A DNA stretch of 64,000 nucleotides from an uncultured Muribaculaceae bacterium (GCA_910579105.1 CAJTRT010000007.1:6082-70081), one strand, 5' to 3'. Positions 54,979 through 64,000 are shown, counted from the first letter of the stretch. Translations and numbers: made by a program. The notes: generated by a model not told the origin, from the sequence alone.

Positions 54979-57332
54979 CCCGCTTCCTTCGCCACATACC
55001 GGTCGCGCTGCTGGCCGGGATGCTGCTGGCCGCGTGTTCCTCAACAAGGCATGTGCCGAGCGGGCAGAGGCTTCTCGACAAGGTGGAAATCAGAGTGGCC
55101 GACACCTCGCGGGTAGCGGCAAAGGACTTCAACAACTACCTGCGACAGACACCCAACCACAGGGTGCTCGGCCTGGCAAAGATGCAGCTCGGGGTATACA
55201 ACCTCTCCGGGGCCGACTCAACCAAAGGTTTCAACCGCTGGCTGCGCAAAATCGGGGAGCCGCCGGTAATCGCCGACTCCTCACTGACCGACCAGAGCGC
55301 CCGGCAGCTGCGCCTGGCACTCGTGAACCGGGGCTACAACGAGGCCCGCGTGAGTGTCGACACCACGCGCCTGGAAGAGAAGAAGATTTCCCTCCGCTAC
55401 GACCTCTATCCCGGCGCCCCGCACAGAATCCGCTCCATCAGGTATGAAATCGGCAATCCGGCGTTGAGAGAGACCATCATGGCCGACTCGGCGCGGTTCC
55501 CCGTCGCCCCGGGCGACCGCCTCGACCGGGACCGCCTCGACGCCCAGCGCGCCATGATCGCGGAAAACCTGCGCGACCGCGGCTTCTTCGCTTTCTCAAA
55601 GGAATACATATCGTTTACCGCCGACACCGCGGCCGGGAGCAAGGAGGTCGACCTTACCATGACGCTCCGGCCACACCGCATCGGCGACCCTTCGGGCCAG
55701 CTCGCGGCCCCTGACGGCCGTGACCGCGGTTATTCGCGCTACCGGTTCAGGGACATCTACGTCGTGACAGACTTCTCGCCTGGCGACAACACCAACGACT
55801 TCCACTTTCCCGGGCGCGACACCGTATGCTGCGGCGGCCTGAAGATTCTCTACGGCCCCGACAGATTCCTGAAACCGCGGGCCATCGACGACCAATGCTT
55901 CATAAAACCAGGCAGACTGTTCTCCTCGCAGGCGATTGACCGCACCTACGAGGGCTTCAACCGCCTGGCCGTGCTGCGCTACGTCAACATCATAACGCGT
56001 CCCGCCGGATTCGACGGCGAGTCGGAGGGGCTCGACGTGTTCATCCTTCTGTCGCGCACGCGCAAACAGGGAATAACCGCCGAGCTCGAAGGGACAAACT
56101 CGCAGGGCGACCTCGGCATAGGGGGCGCCCTCACATACACCAACCGCAACCTCGCCCACGCCGGCGAAATTCTCAACATAAAGGTCCGCGGAGCTTACGA
56201 AAGCCTCTCCGGGAAACTCGACAACCTCATAAACGACCGCTACACCGAGCTGGCGGCCGAGGCATCGCTGACTTTCCCGAAATTCAAGGCCCCGTTCATC
56301 GCCTCTGACTTCAAGGCCAAGATGAGGGCTTCCACCGAGTTCGCCCTGACGTTCATGCGCCAGGAGCGCCCGGAATACACCCGTCTGATGTTCGGCGGAG
56401 CCTGGAAATACAAATGGGCGAACCGCTCGAACACCGCCCGGCGCACCCTCGACCTGGTGGACATAAACATAGTGAACCTCCCGAAGTCAACCGCCGACTT
56501 CATTGACCACATAGCCCCCTCGAACCCACTGCTACGCTACTCCTACGAGGATCATTTCATAATGCGTATGGGCTACGCCGTATACATCACCAACAGGCGC
56601 CCGGCCGCCTCCGGGCTTGACAACGCCCGCAAACGCTTCCAGATAAACACCTACACCCTGCGCGCCTCCGGAGAGATCGCCGGCAACCTGCTCTACGGCA
56701 TCTCGAACCTCGTCGGGCAGAAGCGCGAGGGGGGTGTTTACCGTGTTTTCGGCATACAGTACGCCCAATACGTCAAGGGAGAGTTCGACTACACGATCAA
56801 CCACGCCATAACCACCCGGAACTCCATCTCCTTCCATGCCGGCGCCGGACTGGCGATCCCCTACGGCAACTCGACGATGGTGCCATTCGAGAAACGCTTC
56901 TTCGCCGGAGGAGCCAACAACGTGCGCGGATGGGGCGTGCGCACCCTCGGCCCCGGAGCCTACGACAGCCGCAACTCCGTTACAGACTTCATAAACCAGT
57001 GCGGCGACATATCGGTAATCCTCAACCTCGAATACCGCAACAAGCTATTCTGGGTGTTCGAGGGAGCGCTCTTCATCGACGCCGGCAACATCTGGACCAT
57101 CAAGGAGTACCCCAACCAGCCCGGCGGCGCCTTCCGTTTCAAGAAATTCTACAAGCAGATCGCAGCGGCCTACGGCATAGGCATCCGAATGGACTTCACC
57201 TACTTCCTACTCCGCTTCGACCTCGGCATGAAAGCCCACAACCCCGCCCGCGGCCAGGAGCCATGGCCCCTGCTCCACCCCTCCTGGCGCCGCGACGCCA
57301 CCTTCCACTTCTCCGTCGGCTACCCCTTCTGA
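54969..57332 (+). CDS. BamA/TamA-family outer-membrane lipoprotein
   Basis: 787 aa. The start ATG 54969 overlaps the GT2 stop and gives a lipobox MLLAACSSTRHVPSGQRLLDKVEI, the typical N-terminus of this Bacteroidetes group; a longer frame to 54834 is GT2 coding in another frame. POTRA-like modules cover about 60-340 (VNRGYNEARVSVDTTR, DRDRLDAQRAMIAENLRDRGFFAF). The C-terminal half is an Omp85-type barrel with the family FFAGGANNVRGWGVRTLGPG and a final FSVGYPF. Likely role: folding or inserting outer-membrane or surface components. Confidence 0.9.
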   Translation: MGLTRFLRHIPVALLAGMLLAACSSTRHVPSGQRLLDKVEIRVADTSRVAAKDFNNYLRQTPNHRVLGLAKMQLGVYNLSGADSTKGFNRWLRKIGEPPVIADSSLTDQSARQLRLALVNRGYNEARVSVDTTRLEEKKISLRYDLYPGAPHRIRSIRYEIGNPALRETIMADSARFPVAPGDRLDRDRLDAQRAMIAENLRDRGFFAFSKEYISFTADTAAGSKEVDLTMTLRPHRIGDPSGQLAAPDGRDRGYSRYRFRDIYVVTDFSPGDNTNDFHFPGRDTVCCGGLKILYGPDRFLKPRAIDDQCFIKPGRLFSSQAIDRTYEGFNRLAVLRYVNIITRPAGFDGESEGLDVFILLSRTRKQGITAELEGTNSQGDLGIGGALTYTNRNLAHAGEILNIKVRGAYESLSGKLDNLINDRYTELAAEASLTFPKFKAPFIASDFKAKMRASTEFALTFMRQERPEYTRLMFGGAWKYKWANRSNTARRTLDLVDINIVNLPKSTADFIDHIAPSNPLLRYSYEDHFIMRMGYAVYITNRRPAASGLDNARKRFQINTYTLRASGEIAGNLLYGISNLVGQKREGGVYRVFGIQYAQYVKGEFDYTINHAITTRNSISFHAGAGLAIPYGNSTMVPFEKRFFAGGANNVRGWGVRTLGPGAYDSRNSVTDFINQCGDISVILNLEYRNKLFWVFEGALFIDAGNIWTIKEYPNQPGGAFRFKKFYKQIAAAYGIGIRMDFTYFLLRFDLGMKAHNPARGQEPWPLLHPSWRRDATFHFSVGYPF

Positions 57333-57416
57333 AACTATTGCATACAAACAAATATCCAGCATCACCATCCGTTAACCCATTTTAACAATTGGGGGGGTAA
57401 TTCTCTTATATAATCG

Positions 57417-57424
57417 TAATTTCG
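57417..57424 (+). promoter_or_regulatory. Promoter -7 box of the LRR lipoprotein gene
   Basis: TAATTTCG followed by CGG, 32 bases before the ATG; a run of seven G lies upstream at about 57391-57397. Confidence 0.45.
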
Positions 57425-57455
57425 CGGTAATATATAAACTCATCACAAACACACA

Positions 57456-58898
57456 ATGAAAAAGTTATCAAAGTATCTACTATGGGCACTTCTCTCCGTA
57501 GGATGTTACGGATGCGCCACTGACGAACCTGACAACGAGAATACAGGCGCGACAGAAGGCAACGACAACTCCGGAAACGGAAGCGAAAACAACGGAGATG
57601 GCAACGAACCGGGCGCATCTGACACCTGGGGAGATCTAATCGTCACAATAGACGGAAGCTCATCCACAATCCAGTCTTACAAAAAAATTGACGAATCGTC
57701 ATTCCTTATTGATGGGATAAGGTATCTGATTACCGACACTCACATCGACGTGACAGGATATGACAGCCAGACAATAGCCGACTCAGTGACAATATTCGGG
57801 GAAGTCAATATAAAAGGAATATCCTATCCCACCCTGGCGATAAGGAAAGGCGCTCTTATGAATGCCGGTTTCACAAGGTGCAAACTCCCATCGTCGCTTC
57901 GCAATATCGAGCCTCACGCTTTTGAAAAAAGCGGAATCACCAAACTGGTTCTGCCAGAAGGAATAAACACGATTGAAAGCAGCTGCTTCGCCAACAGCGC
58001 ACTGACAGACATCGAGATTCCGGCATCCGTACACGCCATAGGCAGCCAGGCTTTCGCCTATTGCGCAAATCTCAAGGATGTAAAGCTCCCCGCCAATATA
58101 ATCCTTGGAGATTCGGCTTTCACGCAAAGCGGCCTTAAATCTGTCGAGGTCAACTCACCATCCATTCCTCCCTACGCTTTTAACGATTGCGCCGATTTAT
58201 CATCCGTCACTCTCGAGGCAGGACAAATCAGACCCCACGCCTTCACCGGCTGCGGCAGCCTTAGCGCAATAAGAATGAAAAACGCCACTCCGCCGGCCAT
58301 AGACCAGTCATTCGACATCACAGACGGGTCAAAACATCCTGCAAAGCTGCACGTTAGCAAATCTTCCTATTATCATTATATCTTCAGCGAATGGGGTGAC
58401 TTATTCAATGTTTACGACGAATCAGGGAACAACCTCTCTGCCGGCTGGGAAAAACTCGGCATTGGCACATTCACCGAGGGATTTGTCACGCAATATTGGG
58501 GAGAACAACCCACAACCCACCAGACATACATAATGAAACACAAGGATAACGATCAATTATTCCGCCTGATCAATCCGTATCGCTTCGGCTTTGGATATCC
58601 TCTGGCGGACTCTTCGACAGACGCGCCGGGAGAAGGCCCGTGGCACATTGACGTGGACTGCACCAGGCGCGACATGGTCGTTATCAGACCCCAACGAACC
58701 GGGTTCTTGGTAGGTAACGAACAGATAATCGCCAACGCCGCCGGCTGCGGCCTCAACGGATCAGATACCTACGACAAGAACTCCCGCACCATTACGATTA
58801 ACTTCCCTATGCTTTCAGGTGACGGAGGAATAACCTGGAACCAAGTGTGGAAAGTCAAGCCTTTCGTCCCAGCAAAAATCGTACTGCCGGACAAATAA
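57456..58898 (+). CDS. LRR_5 (BspA-like) surface lipoprotein
   Basis: 480 aa. Lipobox VGCYGC is followed by an Asn/Gly/Glu-rich linker to about residue 55, which would extend the protein from the membrane. Residues 125-290 are LRR_5 units (LRNIEPHAFEKSGITKLVLPEGINTIESSCFANSALTDIEIP). The last 150 residues form a beta-rich domain not recognised (GTFTEGFVTQYWGEQP, WHIDVDCTRRDMVVIRPQ). More AT-rich than the core genes around it, so likely acquired. Probably an adhesin or binding protein; the ligand is unknown. Confidence 0.75.
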   Translation: MKKLSKYLLWALLSVGCYGCATDEPDNENTGATEGNDNSGNGSENNGDGNEPGASDTWGDLIVTIDGSSSTIQSYKKIDESSFLIDGIRYLITDTHIDVTGYDSQTIADSVTIFGEVNIKGISYPTLAIRKGALMNAGFTRCKLPSSLRNIEPHAFEKSGITKLVLPEGINTIESSCFANSALTDIEIPASVHAIGSQAFAYCANLKDVKLPANIILGDSAFTQSGLKSVEVNSPSIPPYAFNDCADLSSVTLEAGQIRPHAFTGCGSLSAIRMKNATPPAIDQSFDITDGSKHPAKLHVSKSSYYHYIFSEWGDLFNVYDESGNNLSAGWEKLGIGTFTEGFVTQYWGEQPTTHQTYIMKHKDNDQLFRLINPYRFGFGYPLADSSTDAPGEGPWHIDVDCTRRDMVVIRPQRTGFLVGNEQIIANAAGCGLNGSDTYDKNSRTITINFPMLSGDGGITWNQVWKVKPFVPAKIVLPDK

Positions 58899-58950
58899 AC
58901 ACTACGACCGTCAAACAGGGAATATACGAGCTGTGACCAGGCAAATAGGA

Positions 58951-59235
58951 AATATCCGCAAATTTGAGGAATGAGAGCCACACGCTCGGCGTTGCGCCAT
59001 TACTATATCTATGTATGAATAATACAAATATCCGACACACAAACAAAACAGGCATCTTTGGATGATTGAATCTCAACCAAAGATGCCTGTTGTTTTAATT
59101 TTGCGCATGCGTCGCTCAGGTGGGCTGAATATCCAGCCGCCTCCCTTGCCGAGGTCGTGCATGCGGCGTACCGACACATCCAGTAGGAGTGCGCAACGCC
59201 ACCTTCCACTTCTCCGTCGGCTACCCCTTCTGACC
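58951..59235. repeat. Decayed duplicate: terminator, DUF805 3' scrap and Omp85 3' scrap
   Basis: This gap has no intact gene. From about 58959 it matches 60447 onward (CCGCAAATTT, then GAGGAATGAGAGCCACACG). It repeats the hairpin terminator (59046-59094, AGGCATCTTTGG and complement, ending in TTGTTTT). It then carries a deleted piece of the DUF805 gene 3' end (59110-59180, minus strand; RRMHDLGKGGGWIF can be read). Finally, 59196-59233 is identical over 38 bases to 57295-57332, the end of the BamA/TamA-like gene with its stop. The ATPase gene ends only four bases further on. Confidence 0.8.
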
Positions 59236-59236
59236 A

Positions 59237-60370
59237 TCATAACGGGCCAAGCAGATATTCCGCCGCATTGGCTGGTGTAACCACTTTGAAAGTAGCCGGG
59301 CGATACGTCTCAGTGAACATCTTCGGGGCTTTCACATTTGCCTTCCCCGGATTCCATTTACATTCCACCGCCGTCAACATTCCGTCGGCCTCCTCTATCA
59401 GATCGATTTCCTTCTGCTGCTGCGTCCGCCAAAACCACAAATTCACAAACGACCTGTCATAACTAATCTGCTTCAAACGCTCGGAAACCACAAAGTTCTC
59501 CCACAGCGCTCCAACATCGTCGCGGTTCTCGACCTCACGGAAATCCGCTATAACCGCGTTCCTTATTCCCAGGTCATAAAAGTATATTTTCTTGCTCGCC
59601 TTTAACTCATTGCGCAGGTTTCTCGCGTAACTGCCAAGCCGAAACACGACGAAACTTTTTTCCAGCAAGTCGATATAGCGCTCGACAGTCTTGGGGTCGA
59701 GGCCGACAAGCATTCCGATCTCACGGTAGGAAATCTGATCGCCAATCTGTCTGGCAAGAGCTTGAAGCAAAGCCACAAGTCTGTCGGGTTTTGAAAGTCC
59801 GTCGAGCTGGAGGATATCCTTATACAGGTAGCTCGAAGAGAGTTCTCGCAGTACCTCCCTTTCCTCTCCCGGAGAAGTAACGACCTCGGGATAGTAGCCG
59901 TAAACCATCCTGTGAGGAATCAGCCGGGTCTCAGTCAACGGATTAGTATGACGAGCCATCTCTTTGAACGACAGCGGGAACATCTGGAACTCTCTTTTCC
60001 GCCCTGTCAGCGACTCGTTAACCTTGGATGCGAGCTGGAATGAGGAACTCCCGGTTGCTATGACCTGCACTCCGGGAATCTGGTCTGTAACCAACTTTAA
60101 TTTCAGTCCTATGTCGGCAATTCTCTGGGCCTCGTCAACGATGAGCAATTTTTTATTCGCCAGGAACAAGCGCATACGGTCGGAAGTCATATTGTTGAAC
60201 AGCTCCCTTACGTCGGGATCATCGCCATTGAGCCACAAAGCATCGTCACGATCAGAAAACATCTCGTGAAGCATGGTTGACTTTCCAACCTGCCTGGCGC
60301 CCATTATTATTATCGCTTTCCCAGAACCGACAAGTGCCTCAACAGCCGGTTTCAATTGTCGTTTAATCAT
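59237..60370 (-). CDS. AAA_14/DUF4143 ATPase
   Basis: 377 aa. Walker A in IIIMGARQVGKSTML, Walker B in KLLIVDEAQRI, sensor region VIATGSSSFQLASKVNESLTGRKREF, then the DUF4143 part (YLYKDILQLDG, SYREIGMLVGLDPKTVERYIDLLEKSFVVFRL, and a nuclease-like WENFVVSERLKQ with EIDLIEEADGMLTAVECKW). This C-terminal block resembles the restriction-endonuclease fold. Start chosen at ATG 60370, 21 bases after a TAACTTTG box; the longer frame to 60457 begins upstream of that box. Role unknown; such genes are common in accessory DNA. Confidence 0.87.
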   Translation of the reverse strand: MIKRQLKPAVEALVGSGKAIIIMGARQVGKSTMLHEMFSDRDDALWLNGDDPDVRELFNNMTSDRMRLFLANKKLLIVDEAQRIADIGLKLKLVTDQIPGVQVIATGSSSFQLASKVNESLTGRKREFQMFPLSFKEMARHTNPLTETRLIPHRMVYGYYPEVVTSPGEEREVLRELSSSYLYKDILQLDGLSKPDRLVALLQALARQIGDQISYREIGMLVGLDPKTVERYIDLLEKSFVVFRLGSYARNLRNELKASKKIYFYDLGIRNAVIADFREVENRDDVGALWENFVVSERLKQISYDRSFVNLWFWRTQQQKEIDLIEEADGMLTAVECKWNPGKANVKAPKMFTETYRPATFKVVTPANAAEYLLGPL

Positions 60371-60390
60371 CGATTCAGATTTAATTTCCG

Positions 60391-60468
60391 CAAAGTTAAT
60401 GAAATTTGCGGATTCCATTCCGCAAATTTTATAATAAATAAGGAATGGATTCCGCAAATTTTATAATA
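60391..60468 (-). promoter_or_regulatory. ATPase promoter with nested palindrome and direct repeats
   Basis: The -7 box TAACTTTG followed by CGG reads leftwards at 60398-60391. Next to it is a perfect palindrome with arms AAATTTGCGGA and its complement (60402-60429, six-base spacer). A 20-base unit starting ATTCCGCAAATTTT occurs at 60417-60436 and again at 60449-60468. It has the shape of an operator region, perhaps for autoregulation. Confidence 0.5.
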
Positions 60469-60549
60469 TTTGAGGAATGAGAGCCACACGCCTGTCATTA
60501 AGCCATATGCTATCTCGGTATGAATCAAATAAATATCCGGCGCATTAAA

Positions 60550-60594
60550 ACAACAGGCATCTTTGGTTGATTCTCAACCAAAGATGCCTGTTGT
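60550..60594. terminator. Perfect 21-bp hairpin after the DUF805 gene
   Basis: Arms 60550-60570 and 60574-60594 around TTC, core GGCATCTTTGGTTGA. It lies 21 bases past the DUF805 stop on the minus strand. No long U-run, but the near copy at 59046-59094 is followed by TTTT. Confidence 0.7.
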
Positions 60595-60614
60595 TAATGT
60601 GGTACAGGAACCGC

Positions 60615-60983
60615 TCAGGCGGGCTCGCCGAAGCGGTTGGCGGCGGGCTCGCCGGCGGTGGCCGCCAGGACGATGAACCATATCCAGCCTACGAGGGGCA
60701 CGAGGTTGATGAATATCCAGCCGCCTCCCTTGCCGAGGTCGTGCATGCGGCGAACCGACACACCCAGTCCGGGTAGCAGGAGCGCGAGGCTCACGAGTCC
60801 CTGCACGATGGTGATGAACGCGGGTGCCTGGCCGTTGCTGCCGAAAATCACGCCGAGGCCGCTGAGGACAGCCATGATTATAAACTGGAAGAGCGCGAAG
60901 TACCAGAATTCGGCACGTCCGGCGCGTCCTTTGAAGCAAACGTACTTGTTTAGCACGGTTGTGACTGCTTGCTTGAAATCCAT
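60615..60983 (-). CDS. DUF805 family membrane protein
   Basis: 122 aa with three hydrophobic segments: FWYFALFQFIIMAVLSGLGVIF, FITIVQGLVSLALLLPGLGV and WIFINLVPLVGWIWFIVLAATAG. N-terminal YVCFKGRAGRAEFWYF and RRMHDLGKGGGW are DUF805 signatures. Function not established. A damaged copy of its 3' end lies at about 59110-59180. Confidence 0.9.
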   Translation of the reverse strand: MDFKQAVTTVLNKYVCFKGRAGRAEFWYFALFQFIIMAVLSGLGVIFGSNGQAPAFITIVQGLVSLALLLPGLGVSVRRMHDLGKGGGWIFINLVPLVGWIWFIVLAATAGEPAANRFGEPA

Positions 60984-61073
60984 AGGGAAAAGCTTTAATT
61001 ATGCGATTAGTGTAATTGTATTGCGCGAATATACGATATTTCCCCGGCACGCCCAACCGCGGAGGGCTTAAAT

Positions 61074-63914
61074 TCACTCGACCCTGCGTAGTTTGGGCGC
61101 GAGGTAACGGCCCGTATGGGATTCCGGAGTGGCGGCCACCTGCTCGGGGGTACCGGCGGCCACGAGGCCCCCTCCGGCCGCCCCACCCTCCGGGCCGAGG
61201 TCGATAACGTGGTCAGCCATCTTTATGACATCGAGATTATGCTCTATAATGACCACGGTGTGACCCTGGGCTATAAGCCTGTTGAACGAATCCATCAGCA
61301 GGTTTATGTCATGGAGGTGGAGGCCGGTCGTCGGCTCGTCGAAAATGAACATCGTCGGCTCAGGCTTCTCCATGCCCAGGAAGTAGGCCAGCTTGACGCG
61401 CTGGTTCTCGCCACCGGAGAGCGTCGAGGAGGACTGCCCGAGCTTTATGTATCCAAGCCCCACGTCGCGCAACGGCTTGAGGCGCTTCACAACGCGGGCC
61501 TCCGCGGCCCCTTCCCCCTCCGAGAAGAACTCGATGGCCTGGTTGACGGTCATGTCGAGGATGTCGGAGACCGACTGGCCGCGATAGTGTATGTCGAGCA
61601 CCTCGCGCTTGAACCTCTTGCCGCCGCAAGCCTCGCAGGGAATGGTTATGTCGGCCATGAACTGCATCTCTATCGTAATCGTGCCCTCCCCCTTGCACTC
61701 CTCGCAGCGTCCACCCTCGGCGTTGAACGAGAAGTAAGCCGGGGTGAACCCCATCTGCTTCGCTCCCTGCTGGGCGGCGAAAAGCTGGCGGATCTCGTCG
61801 TAGGCTTTGAGGTAGGTAGCTGGATTGGAGCGCGTGGAGCGCCCTATGGGGTTCTGGTCGACAAACTCCACACCTTTCACCCTCGCGAGGTCGCCCCGCA
61901 GGCCGCGGGAAGCGCCCGGAGCGTCGGAGCTCTCGCCGAGATGGCGCAGAAGCCCGCGGTAGAGTATGTCGCGCACAAGCGTCGACTTGCCGGAACCGCT
62001 GACACCGGTCACCACCGTCAACACCCCGAGCGGGAACTTCACATCGATGTCCTTAAGGTTGTGCTCGCGCGCCCCGACCACCTCAATGCAGTCGCGCCAT
62101 TTGCGGCGCGCCGCGGGCACCGGTATCGACATACGCCCGGTAAGGTACTTGGCCGTATAGCTCCTGTCCGCCTCCGGGAGGGCAGAAATCGGTCCCTGGA
62201 ACACAATCTCGCCACCAAGACGGCCGGCATCGGGCCCGACATCGACAATCCAGTCGGCGGCCTCCATGATCTCCGGGTCGTGCTCAACCACTATCACCGT
62301 GTTGCCGAGCCGCTGGAGCGAGCGGAGCACCCCTATAAGCCGCTCCGTGTCGCGGGAATGGAGGCCGATGCTCGGCTCGTCGAGTATGTAGAGCGAGCCT
62401 ATGAGCGCGGATCCGAGAGAGGTAGCGAGGTTTATGCGCTGGCTCTCGCCCCCGGAGAGCGACGAGCTGAGGCGGTCGAGCGTCAGATAGTCCAGCCCTA
62501 CATCCGAAAGGAACGCCAGGCGGTGGCGTATCTCTGTGAGCAGCCGGGCGGCCACCGCCGCGTCATGCTCCGAGAGGACGAGATTGTCAAACCACGCCCG
62601 AAGCTCGGAAACCGGCATCGTTACCAGCTCCGTAATCGTGCGTCCTCCGACCTTCACATACGACGCTTCGGGGCGCAGGCGCGTCCCGCGGCAGTCGGGG
62701 CATAGCGTCTTGCCGCGGTAGCGCGCGAGCATCACGCGGTACTGTATCTTATACTGGTTGGCCTCAAGCATGCGGAAGAAGCCGTCGATGCCCTCGAACC
62801 CGGCCCCGCCGTGCCAGAGGAGGTCTTTCTCGGAACGGGAAAGATCGGCATACGGCCGGTGAATCGGAAATCCCGTCTGCGCCGCCATACGGATGAACGC
62901 GCGCTTCCACTCGCCCATCTTGTCCCCCTTCCAGCAGGCGACCGCGTCGTCGTAGACCGACAGCGCCGGGTTTGGAACGACGAGCCTCTCGTCGATTCCC
63001 ACACAGCGGCCGAACCCCTCGCACCGTGGGCACGCGCCGTAAGGGTTGTTGAAGTTGAACAACAGGTCGCTCGGCTCGACGAACTTTATGCCGTCGGCCT
63101 CGAAACGCTTCGAGAAATCATGCCGGCGCACGTCGCCCCCCTCCGTCCACACTATCAGCGATGCCTCGTCGCCCCCCTCGAAGAAAGCCGTCTCGGCGGA
63201 ATCCGCCAGGCGCGACACCTCGTCGGCCTCCCGGCTGACGGCGAGGCGGTCAACCAGCAGCTCGTAGCCAGGATTGGTTTCAGGAGGGTTCGGAGCGCCG
63301 GTAATATCCTCGAACGGCACGAAGCGCCCGTCGCGGAACAGGCGCGAATATCCCCCCTTGCGCAGAATCTCGAGGTGGCTGGCGAACGAGCGCCCTTGTG
63401 GCACCCGGAGGGGAGCGGTAACCGCCAGGCGCGTGCCCTCGGGATAGGTGCCGGCCGTGTCAACGATGTCGGCCACCGAGTGCTTGCGCACCTCCGCTCC
63501 CGACACCGGAGAATAGGTATGCCCCACCCTGCCGAACAGCAGCCGCATATAGTCGTAAATCTCGGTCGAAGTCCCCACGGTGCTCCGCGGGTTGCGGGTG
63601 TTCACCTTCTGCTCGATGGCGATTGCCGGCGGAAGCCCCCTGATAAAGTCGCACTCCGGCTTGCGCATCTTCCCAAGGAACTGCCGGGCGTAGGCCGAGA
63701 GGCTCTCGACATAGCGCCGCTGCCCCTCGGCATAAATCGTGTCGAAGGCGAGCGACGACTTGCCGGAGCCGGAAAGCCCGGTCACGACAACCAGTTTCCC
63801 GCGCGGAATCTCCAGGCTCACGTTTTTCAGATTGTTGACCCTCGCACCGCGGATCTCGATCATGCCTTCCGCGCCGCCGGGAGCGTTCGTATGCTGTTTT
63901 TCGGCCTTTTTCAT
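61074..63914 (-). CDS. uvrA: Excinuclease ABC subunit A
   Basis: DNA-damage sensor of nucleotide excision repair; a dimeric ABC ATPase that loads UvrB. 946 aa. First Walker A GLSGSGKSS at 46-54 with FDTIYAEGQRRYVESLSAYARQFL; zinc module CPRCEGFG; signature LSGGESQRINLA; second Walker A GVSGSGKST; second zinc module CEECKGEG and CEACGGKRF; last signature LSGGENQRVKLA and FDEPTTGLH. Intact. It stands alone between the DUF805 gene and the window edge. Confidence 0.98.
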   Translation of the reverse strand: MKKAEKQHTNAPGGAEGMIEIRGARVNNLKNVSLEIPRGKLVVVTGLSGSGKSSLAFDTIYAEGQRRYVESLSAYARQFLGKMRKPECDFIRGLPPAIAIEQKVNTRNPRSTVGTSTEIYDYMRLLFGRVGHTYSPVSGAEVRKHSVADIVDTAGTYPEGTRLAVTAPLRVPQGRSFASHLEILRKGGYSRLFRDGRFVPFEDITGAPNPPETNPGYELLVDRLAVSREADEVSRLADSAETAFFEGGDEASLIVWTEGGDVRRHDFSKRFEADGIKFVEPSDLLFNFNNPYGACPRCEGFGRCVGIDERLVVPNPALSVYDDAVACWKGDKMGEWKRAFIRMAAQTGFPIHRPYADLSRSEKDLLWHGGAGFEGIDGFFRMLEANQYKIQYRVMLARYRGKTLCPDCRGTRLRPEASYVKVGGRTITELVTMPVSELRAWFDNLVLSEHDAAVAARLLTEIRHRLAFLSDVGLDYLTLDRLSSSLSGGESQRINLATSLGSALIGSLYILDEPSIGLHSRDTERLIGVLRSLQRLGNTVIVVEHDPEIMEAADWIVDVGPDAGRLGGEIVFQGPISALPEADRSYTAKYLTGRMSIPVPAARRKWRDCIEVVGAREHNLKDIDVKFPLGVLTVVTGVSGSGKSTLVRDILYRGLLRHLGESSDAPGASRGLRGDLARVKGVEFVDQNPIGRSTRSNPATYLKAYDEIRQLFAAQQGAKQMGFTPAYFSFNAEGGRCEECKGEGTITIEMQFMADITIPCEACGGKRFKREVLDIHYRGQSVSDILDMTVNQAIEFFSEGEGAAEARVVKRLKPLRDVGLGYIKLGQSSSTLSGGENQRVKLAYFLGMEKPEPTMFIFDEPTTGLHLHDINLLMDSFNRLIAQGHTVVIIEHNLDVIKMADHVIDLGPEGGAAGGGLVAAGTPEQVAATPESHTGRYLAPKLRRVE

Positions 63915-64000
63915 CTATCGTTGGAATATTATTCTATATAAACGGAACAATACTTCGGTTATTTTTTGAGAATTTGTTAACGGCTCCGAGGAGCCAAGTG
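63915..64000. other. Upstream region of uvrA
   Basis: Eighty-six bases to the window edge. The only structure seen is a short hairpin GGCTCC-GA-GGAGCC at 63982-63995. No gene start or clear promoter could be fixed. Confidence 0.4.

Overview
The window is about 60% GC and almost certainly comes from a Bacteroidales genome, most likely a Muribaculaceae-type gut bacterium. The reasons are the SusC/SusD pair, a hybrid two-component regulator, BspA-like and fimbrillin-like surface proteins, genes for DUF4290, DUF3575 and DUF4861, a ProS of the short archaeal-like type, and promoters of the Bacteroidetes form TAnnTTTG. No rRNA, tRNA or CRISPR array was recognised.

Layout. 1-5.6 kb: a partial secreted protein gene, a dihydrouridine synthase, a 187-bp palindromic element, Obg GTPase, and a three-gene nonulosonic (sialic/legionaminic) acid activation cluster that has no synthase. 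5.7-12 kb: an accessory stretch with a Fic protein, a large LRR (BspA-like) surface protein flanked by two copies of a composite palindromic repeat and preceded by a structured leader, and a dinD gene interrupted by a TGA in place of a conserved Trp. 12.3-40.4 kb: a glycosaminoglycan polysaccharide utilisation locus. On the minus strand lie a sulfatase, a DUF4861 protein, a DUF4962/heparinase-like lyase, a DUF3575 protein, three fimbrillin-like lipoproteins, a second lyase, SusC, SusD and a PL12 heparan-sulfate lyase. On the plus strand lie a beta-helix protein, the HTCS regulator and a GH88 unsaturated glucuronidase. 40.5-64 kb: mostly core genes (AI-2E-type permease, DegT aminotransferase, RmlA, RmlB, class I fumarase, GpmI, DUF4290, RimM, OmpA-like, a DXS-like enzyme, ProS, a GT2, a BamA/TamA-like barrel, UvrA), broken by an LRR lipoprotein and a DUF4143 ATPase sitting between duplicated flanks.

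How it fits together. In the PUL, surface lyases would cut heparan-sulfate-like chains. SusC/SusD would import the pieces. Periplasmic PL12, GH88 and sulfatase would finish them, and the HTCS would sense a breakdown product and switch on the divergent units. The unusual part is the fimbrillin-like/DUF3575 cassette lying between the lyases and SusC/D, where surface glycan-binding proteins are normally found. A family of short palindromes sharing ACGCGGCGTGCCGCGT is scattered through the intergenic regions, and several promoters share an extended TAnnTT(T/C)GCG element.
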